Shown here piece after piece: positions 16,174 to 23,595 of a DNA stretch of 54,541 nucleotides (its first letter is position 1; every line of letters starts with the position of its first letter). The stretch covers positions 1 to 54,541 of the forward strand of contig JAIJEI010000002.1 in NCBI GenBank assembly GCA_022739095.1. The letters are read 5' to 3'. The stretch is from Bifidobacterium sp. Its GTDB lineage: Bacteria > Actinomycetota > Actinomycetes > Actinomycetales > Bifidobacteriaceae. The position numbers and the translations under genes are program-made. The notes below the pieces were generated by a model. That model was not told where the DNA came from, made no database searches, and was given only the letters and a program-made list of their open reading frames with translations.

Positions 16174-16564
16174 AATTGGTCGAATCATGTAGCGACGGTG
16201 AATCGATGCCGCAGAAACCGAGTGCTATGTGGTTGTAATCGCTGACATCAACCTTCAACCCGTCAACATCGGGATTGTCTTTCCATACGTTGTTCAGGTC
16301 GCCGTTGGCGTATTTCCAATCTTTTGCCATCCCGTTGAGCGGGTAAGTCGTTCCGTCGATTGTCATGACAACGGCGTTATGGTCTTTGCATTCGACGGTC
16401 GTATCGTCCGCCGACCAAGGCCAGTATTCTTCCGAATACCCGTAATCGTCAACGAATGACTGTTTGCTGAGCTCATGCGTTTTCGCGAATTCGCCGCAAG
16501 CTGCAGACGAGGCTAGCAAAAACGCCGACATCATGACCGCGGCCATTTTCTTCACCGTACTCAT
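16172..16564 (-). CDS. Putative lipoprotein, DUF2511/YebY-like
   Basis: 130 residues. An N-terminal signal (MMSAFLLASSAACGEF) ends in a cysteine that could be lipidated, though the -3 residue is serine. The mature part WPWSADDTTVECKDH...MTIDGTTYPLNG resembles DUF2511 (YebY) proteins: a tryptophan-rich start, a conserved Cys and a YPLNG block. Exported small lipoproteins in lysogeny modules often act in superinfection exclusion, which is a hypothesis here. Confidence 0.72.
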   Translation of the reverse strand: MSTVKKMAAVMMSAFLLASSAACGEFAKTHELSKQSFVDDYGYSEEYWPWSADDTTVECKDHNAVVMTIDGTTYPLNGMAKDWKYANGDLNNVWKDNPDVDGLKVDVSDYNHIALGFCGIDSPSLHDSTN

Positions 16565-16574
16565 GTCCTGTCTC

Positions 16575-16942
16575 CTAATTTATCGCGCCGAATGAAAGTA
16601 CCGATGGATTGTCGTTCGTGCCGCCCACATCACAGCGGATCGTCTGCGTCACAGCGTTGTTGACGAGGACGTCGCTGAAAACGATGGTCGTCGTTCCGTC
16701 GTTGTTGTTGGTGATGTCAACGTTGCTGAGCTTGTAGTCGAATCCCTGCGGGGCTTCGATGTTTGCTTTTCTCTTGCAGGCCGCTAGGGCATGTCCGTCC
16801 GTCACTGTCGATGAGTTGCTCTGAGACGATGAATCTCTGTCGTTTGACCACCAATTCGTGCACAGTCCCCAAATAACAAGCCTACGATTATTGCGATTAT
16901 CATAGGGCCGAATCCGGTCCAGTCTGTTTTTTTCTTCTCCAT
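16575..16942 (-). pseudogene. Membrane-anchored small protein broken by a one-base frameshift
   Basis: From the ATG at 16942 the frame gives MEKKKTDWTGFGPMIIAII and a transmembrane helix, then ends after about 45 codons. A second frame continues with CTNWWSNDRDSSSQSNSS and a 76-residue domain ending at 16575. One extra G in the GGGG run at 16867-16870 would join them. The downstream part has a possible GTG start at 16805, so a separately translated soluble domain cannot be excluded. Function is unknown. Confidence 0.65.
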
Positions 16943-16959
16943 TTTCGGATTCTCTTTCT

Positions 16960-17433
16960 CTAATTGGTTACATTTTCGTGCAGCCAGTTCTTGTAATCTT
17001 CTATGACTTGGACGGTCACGTTGAGTTCAGCGGCAATCTGGTAAGGGTTGCTGTCATACATGCGTTCCGCCAAGGCGTATTCGGCCGGGCTGATAAGCAG
17101 CATCGCGGTCTCACGTCGACATCTCTGCTCGAGTTTGCCGCCGCGGCAGCCGTTGCTAGTATCATCCCCGTGTCTCCAGTGGACAAGCTCATGCACGAGC
17201 GCGCAACGTTTGCGCGTGTAGGTGATGCGCCGGTCGATGAGCACGGTGTTCGTGGCTAGGCAGTAGACGCCGTCCAATCTGCCGGGCAGGCGGGCGCTGG
17301 CCACGTGCAGGTCTGGCGCGACCTGGTATAGAGCCATGCGCATCTGCCCGTAGCTCATGCGCGGCGACAACGGCAGAGAATAAGCCGATTCCACCTGACT
17401 TGCCGCGTCGATGATGCTTACACCATGAATCAT
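16960..17433 (-). CDS. ImmA/IrrE-like metallopeptidase
   Basis: 157 residues from the ATG at 17433, chosen because AAAGG lies eight bases upstream; a longer frame reaches 17517. The zinc-peptidase motif HELVH (residues 81-85) is intact within CALVHELVHWRHGDDT. ImmA-type proteases cleave a phage or element repressor to trigger induction. The natural substrate would be the CI-like protein encoded at 18759, separated from it by the DUF3644 gene. Confidence 0.9.
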   Translation of the reverse strand: MIHGVSIIDAASQVESAYSLPLSPRMSYGQMRMALYQVAPDLHVASARLPGRLDGVYCLATNTVLIDRRITYTRKRCALVHELVHWRHGDDTSNGCRGGKLEQRCRRETAMLLISPAEYALAERMYDSNPYQIAAELNVTVQVIEDYKNWLHENVTN

Positions 17434-17599
17434 GATGCGACCTTTCCGTGCCCATATGGACACACCTGACATTGACAGTCCCGGCGCTCGCCGATTATGC
17501 TTTGCGTTGAAGGTCAACTTGAGTGGATTTCAGCTGGGTTCCCGAATGGGAGTAAGACTTTGGGTCGAGAATTCCTTTGCTCCTGGGGTTGGCCTTCAA

Positions 17600-18634
17600 T
17601 CATTTTTCTTCTCCTTCCACTTTCCGCCGCAGTTTTTCCACGATGTGTTCTGGGTCTTTAGCGATCTCTCCGACGATGAAGTTGACGACGGCATTTGAAT
17701 AGGTGTACTGATGCCGTCCCGCTTTCTTCTCCGCAGCCGTAGCCCTATCGAAGGCATACCTTTCGTCATGCTTCATTCCGTAGCATTTCACGAATAGATT
17801 GAAATGGTAGTTATTGAAACGTGCATCGGCATTCTCTCCGGAGGTGAATTTCACAGCCTGTCGGAGTAACTGTCGGTTGACCAGTTTCAGCAGGTCGCTC
17901 ATACGGTAGGGGTATCGGTCATCTGGTTGGACTACTTGTTTAATCACCCGTGCAGTTGAACCTGCCGAGTTGTCAACACGGATGGGGATTCCTTCTTTCT
18001 TGGAGAGCACGAACTCGGTTCGGAAGTAGGCGGCGTACTTCGTGTTCGATTCTTCGGCCGAGCGCAAGTCGATGTCGTTCTGCATGGATAGCAGTCTTTC
18101 GGCGACCTCTGGCGTGTATTTGGCTCGAATGGATTCTCCGTCGATGTCTGTGCGGTTGACCGATAGGACAAGGTAATTGTCCGGGATACGATTGCAGATT
18201 TCGATTCCATGGTAGGTGCGCAACCGGTCATCATAGTTGCGGATGTTCGCTTGGAAGATGGGGCCGTAGGTAATCTCGTATTCCTCTACGACGAAATGCG
18301 TGCCGGTGTTACGCAGTTCGTTGATTGATTCGACGTTGAGACGCACTGGATCCTTGTCGTTGGTCATGACTTTCTTTAGGCAGTCTTCCAATGCCAGGGT
18401 GCGGTTCTCCTTTCCTGGATAGAAAATCGCCTCGTACCCATCGCGTTTGGCGATGTATGCCTTGAGCATCAGCTCCCAGGCGTTGCAGAGGAAGAACGCG
18501 CATCCCTCGACGCGGTAACGGATGGTGGGCCTGTTGAACAGTTCGATGGCGAGGATGAACGCCTCCTGCGACTTATCCAGCAGACGCTCACAGGTGTCTT
18601 GTTGTTCCTTCGTCAGTTTTGGGTGGTCGTTCAT
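17600..18634 (-). CDS. DUF3644-family protein with HEPN-like Rx4H motif
   Basis: 344 residues. The N-terminal half (LLDKSQEAFILAIELFNRPT, then YRVEGCAFFLCNAWELMLKA) is characteristic of DUF3644. Residues 108-113 read RNTGTH, an Rx4H motif as in HEPN ribonucleases, placed after ESINEL as expected for the last HEPN helix. No membrane segments. It sits between the repressor and ImmA-like genes and is insulated by stacked hairpins. Lysogenic expression of an RNase-like protein suggests defence against other phages; that is inference. Confidence 0.85.
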   Translation of the reverse strand: MNDHPKLTKEQQDTCERLLDKSQEAFILAIELFNRPTIRYRVEGCAFFLCNAWELMLKAYIAKRDGYEAIFYPGKENRTLALEDCLKKVMTNDKDPVRLNVESINELRNTGTHFVVEEYEITYGPIFQANIRNYDDRLRTYHGIEICNRIPDNYLVLSVNRTDIDGESIRAKYTPEVAERLLSMQNDIDLRSAEESNTKYAAYFRTEFVLSKKEGIPIRVDNSAGSTARVIKQVVQPDDRYPYRMSDLLKLVNRQLLRQAVKFTSGENADARFNNYHFNLFVKCYGMKHDERYAFDRATAAEKKAGRHQYTYSNAVVNFIVGEIAKDPEHIVEKLRRKVEGEEK

Positions 18635-18651
18635 GCCTCTCCCTTCCCCGA

Positions 18652-18750
18652 ACCATTTTCCCGATGTCAGAAAAATGGTCTAAGCCAGTGTTTTCGACGT
18701 TTTGAGTTATTCGAAATTTTCGAATAACTGAATTGTCCGGAATTTCCGGA
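18652..18750. repeat. Three consecutive inverted repeats between cI and the DUF3644 gene
   Basis: ACCATTTT/AAAATGGT (18652-18679), AGTTATTCGAA/TTCGAATAACT (18705-18729, 11-bp perfect arms) and TCCGGAA/TTCCGGA (18736-18750). They occupy nearly all of the 124-base gap. They could terminate or attenuate transcription from cI into the DUF3644 gene, or be operators. Confidence 0.75.
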
Positions 18751-18758
18751 TAGTTGGT

Positions 18759-19172
18759 TTATGCGGGATCGTCCCCATCGCCGTCATACTTGTGCTCGTC
18801 TTCCAGGGCAACGATGTCCATGTCTCCTCGATGGAGTTTCTTGAGTGTTTCGTCTATTCGCGCCTGCTCATCATCAACAAGGCGCTCGCCAGCGAGCGCA
18901 GTCTTGCATTCTCCCATTTCCTCGATAAGTCGCCGGTAGGCTGCGTTGAAGACTTCGCGCGGGTCTACGCCGAGCAGTTCGCAGGTGTTGATGAGCGCTT
19001 CCATCGGCATTGACGGCTTGGCGTTCAGCCAACGGGAGTACCCTGACTTCGAATGTCCTAATTTTTCAGCGACATCGGCCTGGGATGTCTCATGGCGCGC
19101 AAAGCTTGCCTTTAGCTCTAACCCAATTAACTGGGAAAAGCGATGGCTTCGTTCATCTTGAATCTTGCTCAT
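18759..19172 (-). CDS. CI-like XRE-family repressor
   Basis: 137 residues. The HTH is SQADVAEKLGHSKSGYSRWL (about residues 30-49), followed by an acidic helical C-terminus with no LexA/CI peptidase domain. A repressor without autocleavage fits induction by the ImmA-like protease. Its start codon lies inside an operator-like palindrome (19167-19178). It is divergent from the Cro-like gene. Confidence 0.88.
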   Translation of the reverse strand: MSKIQDERSHRFSQLIGLELKASFARHETSQADVAEKLGHSKSGYSRWLNAKPSMPMEALINTCELLGVDPREVFNAAYRRLIEEMGECKTALAGERLVDDEQARIDETLKKLHRGDMDIVALEDEHKYDGDGDDPA

Positions 19173-19178
19173 GTGAGT
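19167..19178. promoter_or_regulatory. Operator-like palindrome on the cI start codon
   Basis: GCTCATGTGAGT, a near-perfect palindrome (GCTCA-N2-TGAGC form) covering the cI initiation codon at 19170-19172. It matches the palindrome at 19281-19292. Confidence 0.6.
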
Positions 19179-19250
19179 ACTTTACATCTCATATAAGGCA
19201 ATTGCAATTCATAATTTGCAACATGATTGCACATTTGTGACACGCCGGCA

Positions 19251-19279
19251 TTGACAGTAATCGAACTTGGCTATAGCGT
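19251..19279 (+). promoter_or_regulatory. Early rightward promoter upstream of cro
   Basis: A perfect TTGACA (19251-19256) is followed by TATAGCGT; taking TAGCGT (19274-19279) gives a 17-base spacer, taking TATAGC gives 15. The transcript would start near the cro start codon, so the message may be nearly leaderless. Confidence 0.6.
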
Positions 19280-19280
19280 T

Positions 19281-19292
19281 GCTCACATGAGC
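19281..19292. promoter_or_regulatory. Operator-like palindrome on the cro start codon
   Basis: GCTCACATGAGC, a palindrome of the same GCTCA-N2-TGAGC form, covering the ATG at 19287. Just upstream, TGCAATTCATAATTTGCA (19204-19221) is another partial dyad. Confidence 0.62.
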
Positions 19293-19541
19293 AATGTTAA
19301 TGCATGGGTCGGCAATCGTGTCGATGAAAAAATTCGCGAAAAAGGCATGACGAAGCGATTCGTGTCGGAGAAGTCTGGCATGCCCTACTCCAGTCTCAAC
19401 AGCAAGCTCAAGGGGTACCGAGGCTTCGACCTTGATGACATCCTTGCGCTCGCCGAAGCCATCGGAGAATCCCCGTCGGAACTCCTGCCGCCACAATTCA
19501 CCAAAGACGTTCCAGCGCTCGCCGAAGGAGAGGTGAAGTGA
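19287..19541 (+). CDS. Cro-like XRE-family regulator
   Basis: 84 residues from the ATG at 19287 (MSNVNAWVGNRVDEKIREKG). The HTH region is MTKRFVSEKSGMPYSSLNSK, followed by GFDLDDILALAEAIGESPSELL, a common XRE ending. It would compete with the CI-like protein at the shared operators and commit to lytic growth. A longer frame to 19227 would run through the promoter and is rejected. Confidence 0.85.
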   Translation: MSNVNAWVGNRVDEKIREKGMTKRFVSEKSGMPYSSLNSKLKGYRGFDLDDILALAEAIGESPSELLPPQFTKDVPALAEGEVK

Positions 19542-19822
19542 TGGGCAATGACATCTCCGTCGTGGAACTACGTTCAATGAACAACGATCAGATTCACCGT
19601 TTTGCCGCGCTCGTCAACGAACCGGAAAACACTCTGGCGAACATGTCGGACGACCCGGTGCGTATCGAGACATACCCGGGAATCGGCCCGCAAATCATTT
19701 CCTATCGGAAAATCGTGCGAATTGACGATAATGTGCTTGCCGCCTTGTTCAGTGCAGATACTGAGGAGACGGCTTCGTCACCGAATGACGCTCCCCGGAT
19801 TCACCCGGAAGGGACCAGGTGA
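19541..19822 (+). CDS. Hypothetical protein coupled to cro
   Basis: 93 residues from the ATG at 19541, overlapping the cro stop (TGATG) with GAGAGG upstream. The sequence MGNDISVVELRSMNNDQIHRF shows no recognised domain. The last 74 bases overlap the 3' end of the convergent gene at 19749. Function is unknown. Confidence 0.7.
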   Translation: MGNDISVVELRSMNNDQIHRFAALVNEPENTLANMSDDPVRIETYPGIGPQIISYRKIVRIDDNVLAALFSADTEETASSPNDAPRIHPEGTR

Positions 19823-20393
19823 TTCTGATGTCGGCATACCCGTCCTCGCACATAATCGCCTTCTCCATGAACATGAACCCGATGGACGATCCCTTGGATA
19901 TGTTCCCCAGCTCGTATTCCTTGCCGCTCGAAAGCACCACCCGAACGTCATGGGCATCAAAGGCGTTCTCGTTCGCGACGGCATACTTGAGGTTCTGCAC
20001 TTGGTATATGTCCCACTTCGGGACACTGGCGGTCTCCTCGGCCAACCGGGCCTGCGTACGCTGCGCGGCAAGCTGTCCACGCAACGCATCGGCTGAATCC
20101 TCAGCCGTCTTGACCTGCGCGCGAAGCGCATCCACCGAATCATTCGCGGCCTTCAATTGGCCTTTGAACACCTCAAGCTGGGCATCGAACTTCTCCTGCG
20201 CATCCTTGGCCTCACGCTTCGCGGCTTTGCCCTCCAGACATTTGGACGTGAACCACGCCACCGGGGAGAGCACGATTCCCAGAACCGTGATCGCCAAGTC
20301 CATCCAGGCTGTCGGGTTCTGCGCGAAATCCCCCTGTATCAGATTCCACAACCATGTGACCATCATCGACTTCTTTCTCATAGGAGCATTCAT
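19749..20393 (-). CDS. Membrane-anchored coiled-coil protein
   Basis: 214 residues. One transmembrane helix near residues 30-50 (MDLAITVLGIVLSPVAWF), a long coiled coil (about residues 55-120, rich in A, K, E, Q and D), then a beta-rich C-terminal domain (ISKGSSIGFMFMEKAIMCED). It is transcribed against the flanking early genes, so it is likely expressed in the lysogen. A prophage membrane protein of this type could act at the cell surface or in exclusion; function unknown. Confidence 0.78.
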   Translation of the reverse strand: MNAPMRKKSMMVTWLWNLIQGDFAQNPTAWMDLAITVLGIVLSPVAWFTSKCLEGKAAKREAKDAQEKFDAQLEVFKGQLKAANDSVDALRAQVKTAEDSADALRGQLAAQRTQARLAEETASVPKWDIYQVQNLKYAVANENAFDAHDVRVVLSSGKEYELGNISKGSSIGFMFMEKAIMCEDGYADIRITWSLPGESGERHSVTKPSPQYLH

Positions 20394-20475
20394 GATGAAT
20401 CTACCGCATCATGCGTCCCATCGTCCCATCCGCACCGCAACCATTCCGGCGCTCGCCGAAAGCGAGGTGAAGTGA
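20392..20475 (+). CDS. 27-residue leader ORF, possible remnant of a cro-like 3' end
   Basis: ATG at 20392 (or 20395) with AGGAG five bases upstream. The peptide ends IPALAESEVK, like the Cro end VPALAEGEVK. Its stop overlaps the next start (TGATG), so it may couple translation of the next gene. Its start overlaps the start codon of the opposite-strand gene at 20393. Confidence 0.45.
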   Translation: MMNLPHHASHRPIRTATIPALAESEVK

Positions 20476-20693
20476 TGACTGTGTTCATCAGTGTCGCAGC
20501 CGCATCAACCAATCTCGTGGTTTCGTTCATCCTGCTGATTGTGGAGCTCCACAATCGCCGGGAAATCAGAAGGGTGTCCCGTTACGCCGAAGCACATTAT
20601 GGAACACCCTCGTTTGCCCGGAACGTCCGCGAACCTACTTCTGAGAAACGCGTTTCTGGAAGTTCTTGTATTCATCGGAGCCATCATCATTGA
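20475..20693 (+). CDS. Small single-pass membrane protein
   Basis: 72 residues. An N-terminal hydrophobic helix (STNLVVSFILLIVEL, residues 11-25) is followed by a basic tail. GAGGTGAAGTG precedes the ATG, identical in layout to the site before 19541. The 3' end overlaps the convergent gene at 20635. Function unknown. Confidence 0.65.
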   Translation: MTVFISVAAASTNLVVSFILLIVELHNRREIRRVSRYAEAHYGTPSFARNVREPTSEKRVSGSSCIHRSHHH

Positions 20694-20919
20694 CCACGAC
20701 GGATACGGATGATTCCGAGTGCAGAGCGATGGCTATCGTGCCTCCCGGCAGATCAAGCGATTTATTCTCAACGAGCTCGAAGTACACCACTTTCCGCTCA
20801 CCGGGCTTCAATCCCTTTATCGTCTCCACGATTTCATCGAACAGTTCGATGACACCGCGAAGAGACCCCGGAAGGACATTGCCGTCAACCTCGACATAGT
20901 TCTTGGTCCTGTTGTCCAT
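20635..20919 (-). CDS. Hypothetical small protein
   Basis: 94 residues from the ATG at 20919, chosen because a near-perfect GAGGAGGTGA ribosome site precedes it. MDNRTKNYVEVDGNVLPGSL and a predicted alpha-beta fold; no known domain. It is on the minus strand, opposite its early-gene neighbours, so it may be expressed in the lysogen. Confidence 0.72.
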   Translation of the reverse strand: MDNRTKNYVEVDGNVLPGSLRGVIELFDEIVETIKGLKPGERKVVYFELVENKSLDLPGGTIAIALHSESSVSVVVNDDGSDEYKNFQKRVSQK

Positions 20920-21000
20920 TTTTTCACCTCCTCTCATTGCTGGTAGTACGCAATATCCAGCTTAGGGGGAGGTGATCCAACACGAAAAAAGGAAAAACCA

Positions 21001-21189
21001 ATGAGCGAGAAACTCACCATCGCAAACCCTGAGGACGGGAACCGTCCCCTTTCCTATCAGGCTCTCAGCCATGGCATCGATGAATTGCGTCTGGGTGACA
21101 TGGGCATCACGGACGCGGTGTGGCGCGGCCCGCACAGCGAGCTCGTGGCCCTGGCCCGTCGAATCCTCGATGCGGAGGCCGGACGATGA
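21001..21189 (+). CDS. Hypothetical early protein
   Basis: 62 residues (MSEKLTIANPEDGNRPLSYQ). Upstream GGGGGAGGTGATCC and AAAGGA sites. No recognised domain. Overlaps the next gene as ATGA, starting a long chain of coupled early genes. Confidence 0.7.
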   Translation: MSEKLTIANPEDGNRPLSYQALSHGIDELRLGDMGITDAVWRGPHSELVALARRILDAEAGR

Positions 21190-21431
21190 ACGCCGAGGAT
21201 TACGGACAGCACGCGAGCGGCTACAGGAGGCCCGAGCCCGACGAACTGTCTCGTGGCTTCACGGTCCGGTTGATTCTCTGGGCCATGGTGTTCGCCTGCT
21301 GCATCGGCTGGGTGATGTCTCACGCCGGTTGCGCGCATCCCATCGGCAATGGCATCACCTCCCTTATGGGATTCGGTTTCGTGCCATTGCGGCTCCTGTG
21401 CCTCGTTTTGAGCGAGGCGGGAGTCGAATAA
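21186..21431 (+). CDS. Small membrane protein
   Basis: 81 residues. A hydrophobic segment VRLILWAMVFACCIGWVMSH (residues 28-47) and a second weaker one near FGFVPLRLLCLVL. Translationally coupled to the previous ORF. Function unknown. Confidence 0.7.
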   Translation: MNAEDYGQHASGYRRPEPDELSRGFTVRLILWAMVFACCIGWVMSHAGCAHPIGNGITSLMGFGFVPLRLLCLVLSEAGVE

Positions 21432-21630
21432 AGGCTTGCCGGGGTTCCTATTCTTTCCTTCCCCGGCAATCGACAAGGACAGTCGCTAACACCATTCGCG
21501 TCGCACCCCATCCCCAGCGGGTGCGGCGCACGGGGCCGGCAGGTTCGCCCCCGCTGGAGATCGCGGTGTCATGTACGCGCGGCAAACAGCGGGAAGCCGT
21601 TCGATTCGGCACGGTCCACGCCCTTCGGGG

Positions 21631-21659
21631 AAAGAAAAAGCCCACGCGGCAACGTGGGC
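21631..21659 (-). terminator. Hairpin with A-tract; terminator on the minus strand
   Basis: GCCCACG/CGTGGGC with a six-base loop, flanked on the plus-strand 5' side by AAAGAAAAA. On the minus strand it reads as stem plus T tract. The 262-base gap 21432-21693 that contains it shows no supported gene. Confidence 0.55.
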
Positions 21660-21693
21660 GAAGCAAAACAGCTACAGGAGAAAGGATACCACC

Positions 21694-21957
21694 ATGAGCG
21701 CCATGATTCCGCCCGACATCGTCCAGGACGGCGTCGCCTACTGGAAGGCAGACAAGGTGAGCGCCTATTTCGGGGGTTCGCCCACCGTGGGCACGCTCGG
21801 CGTATGGAGATACCGGGGCGAAGGCCCGAAATTCGTCAAGCTCGGCGGCAAACGCGAGCACCGCAAACGCGATACCCGCCGCGTCGCCTACCCGGTCAGG
21901 GAGGTGATCGCCTGGGGAGAACAGAACGGGCTCCAGCAGCAGACAGTGGCCGCATAG
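21694..21957 (+). CDS. HTH DNA-binding protein, excisionase/AlpA-like
   Basis: 87 residues from the ATG at 21694 with AGGAGAAAGG upstream. The layout YWKADKVSAYFGGSPTVGTL, then WRYRGEGPKFVKLGGKR and YPVREVIAWGEQN, is that of MerR-type winged helices used by excisionases and small phage regulators (tryptophan in the wing, basic surface). It could be Xis for the integrase or an early regulator; context does not decide. Confidence 0.72.
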   Translation: MSAMIPPDIVQDGVAYWKADKVSAYFGGSPTVGTLGVWRYRGEGPKFVKLGGKREHRKRDTRRVAYPVREVIAWGEQNGLQQQTVAA

Positions 21958-21959
21958 AG

Positions 21960-22181
21960 ATGTGGTGCCCCATCACCGATGAGGGCATGTCATGGCCTCC
22001 GGCCGACCTGATCGAGGAGTTCTGGGACAGGATATGCGACCGCAACAGCCAGACGGCCAACCCGTACATCTACCTGCTGCCCTACGCGGAGCAGGTGGAC
22101 GTGGACCGTCAAAACAGGAAAGTGAGCGCGCTGGTGGAATACGCGTCCAAAGCCGATTACAGAGGAGGAAAACCGAATTGA
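21960..22181 (+). CDS. Hypothetical early protein
   Basis: 73 residues (MWCPITDEGMSWPPADLIEE). The start follows the previous stop by two bases and no separate ribosome site is obvious, so it relies on coupling. No known domain. Confidence 0.65.
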   Translation: MWCPITDEGMSWPPADLIEEFWDRICDRNSQTANPYIYLLPYAEQVDVDRQNRKVSALVEYASKADYRGGKPN

Positions 22182-22558
22182 GTGAGACCAAGGAAAAACC
22201 GGAGCGATCCAATGCGGCGGATGTGGCGGAGAGCCTGCTGCTGGCGTTGGACGCGGGGCCGAACAAGCCCTCATTGCCAGTGTTGGAGGCGATGCTCGCC
22301 GAAGCGCTGAAGGCCAACGACGTGATATTGGTGCGCGCCTTCGCCCAGCCGCCGGCACCGCCCGCACAATCCAAGACGTCCGATGTGGAGGCCGAGCTGG
22401 CCGATGCGCGACGTGAACTCGCGCATGAGGCGTACGGCGCCGCTTCCATGCTCGCGGACGGCGTGATGGACGACGCCGACTGGGAGCTGTTCGATTTGGC
22501 GGACGAGGTGCGAGGCGCGGCGGTGGAGTTGCTGCGCGCGTTGGACGGTGAGGCGTGA
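22178..22558 (+). CDS. Hypothetical acidic helical protein (TTG start)
   Basis: 126 residues starting at TTG 22178, with GAGGAGG nine bases upstream and overlap with the previous stop. The protein is alanine- and glutamate-rich and predicted mostly helical. It sits directly before ssb (TGATG overlap). Function unknown. Confidence 0.68.
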   Translation: MSETKEKPERSNAADVAESLLLALDAGPNKPSLPVLEAMLAEALKANDVILVRAFAQPPAPPAQSKTSDVEAELADARRELAHEAYGAASMLADGVMDDADWELFDLADEVRGAAVELLRALDGEA

Positions 22559-23175
22559 TGGCCGGCGAGACCATGCTCACGATCATCGGCAACCTGGCGC
22601 GCGACCCCGAGCTGCGCACCCTGGGCAACGGCAGCACGGTCGCGAACCTGACCATCGCATCGAGCACCCGCCAGTTCAACCGCCAATCGAACCAGTGGGA
22701 GGACGGGGACACGCTGTTCATGAACTGCTCCGCATGGGACAGCCAAAGGCAGAAGCTCGCGTCGAACATCGTGGCCACCCTGGCCAAGGGCATGAGGGTC
22801 ATCGCCAGCGGGCGTCTCCAGCAACGCTCGTATCAGGCGCAGGACGGCTCTCAGCGCACGGTGACCGAGATGCGGTTGGAGGAGATCGGGCCCGCGTTGA
22901 CCCGTGCGACGGCGCAGGTCACGCGCGTGCAGGCCGGAGGCGGCTACGCGGGCGGCAGCACGTACGGCGACCCCAACCGAGGACCCGCGCAGAACGGCTG
23001 GCAGAACAGACAGCCGCAGTCTCCCGCACCGGCGCAATCGCAGGCTCCCGCGTCGCCTGTGGAGCCGGGCGTGCAGCAAGGCGACCCGTGGGCCCAAACG
23101 ATGCCCGCAACGCCGGGCTCGGGCTTCGGCGCTTCCACCGATTTCCCGTCAAACGATTCCGACCCCGAATTCTAA
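22558..23175 (+). CDS. ssb: Phage single-stranded DNA-binding protein
   Basis: 205 residues. OB-fold N-terminus with MLTIIGNLARDPELRTLGNG and LFMNCSAWDSQRQKLA, then a glycine/glutamine/proline-rich linker and the acidic SSB tail SNDSDPEF, which ends in the usual D-x-x-F form. It coats ssDNA in phage replication. The ATG at 22558 overlaps the previous stop. Confidence 0.96.
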   Translation: MAGETMLTIIGNLARDPELRTLGNGSTVANLTIASSTRQFNRQSNQWEDGDTLFMNCSAWDSQRQKLASNIVATLAKGMRVIASGRLQQRSYQAQDGSQRTVTEMRLEEIGPALTRATAQVTRVQAGGGYAGGSTYGDPNRGPAQNGWQNRQPQSPAPAQSQAPASPVEPGVQQGDPWAQTMPATPGSGFGASTDFPSNDSDPEF

Positions 23176-23184
23176 GGAGATTCA

Positions 23185-23592
23185 ATGTCACGAAAGAAAA
23201 AGACCGATGGCGTGCAGGACGCGCTGATACCCGACGAGATCACGCCGCTCATGCTGCTCGCCCTGACAGCCAAGGCATCACGCATGAAGGACGCCGCGGC
23301 CGCGTTCCGCATCGCGGCCAGCAAGATGCTCGACCTGGCCACCAAGGACGAATACATCGAAAAATACAAGAACATCGACCCCATCACCGACGCCTTGTAC
23401 GACGCCTGCGATCTCTCGCAGCACATCTTCGACGCCGCCAACGCGGTCAACGACCTCATTAACTATCCGGTCGAGGCCCGCGAGCGCGTGGTGAAGGCGG
23501 ATATCGAGCGCAGTTTGTTGGATCCGTGGCGTGATTTGCCCACTTCGGGTGGGGATGTGGATCCGGATACCGGTGAGATCAAGGAGGGGTGA
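23185..23592 (+). CDS. Hypothetical early protein
   Basis: 135 residues with AAGGAG upstream. Helical, with an acidic end (GGDVDPDTGEIKEG). No recognised domain. Between ssb and the ParB-like gene, so a replication-associated role is possible. Confidence 0.72.
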   Translation: MSRKKKTDGVQDALIPDEITPLMLLALTAKASRMKDAAAAFRIAASKMLDLATKDEYIEKYKNIDPITDALYDACDLSQHIFDAANAVNDLINYPVEARERVVKADIERSLLDPWRDLPTSGGDVDPDTGEIKEG

Positions 23593-23595
23593 ACC

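Noticed and set aside
17484..17507. Plus-strand promoter (TTGACA upstream of TATGCT) antisense to the DUF3644 gene
   Set aside because: The -35 is good but the -10 is weak and no product or conserved element lies downstream; kept as speculation only.
21448..21861. Minus-strand gene of 137 codons before the HTH gene
   Set aside because: No ribosome site, overlaps the HTH gene start, and shows no domain. The nearby minus-strand terminator alone is not enough support.
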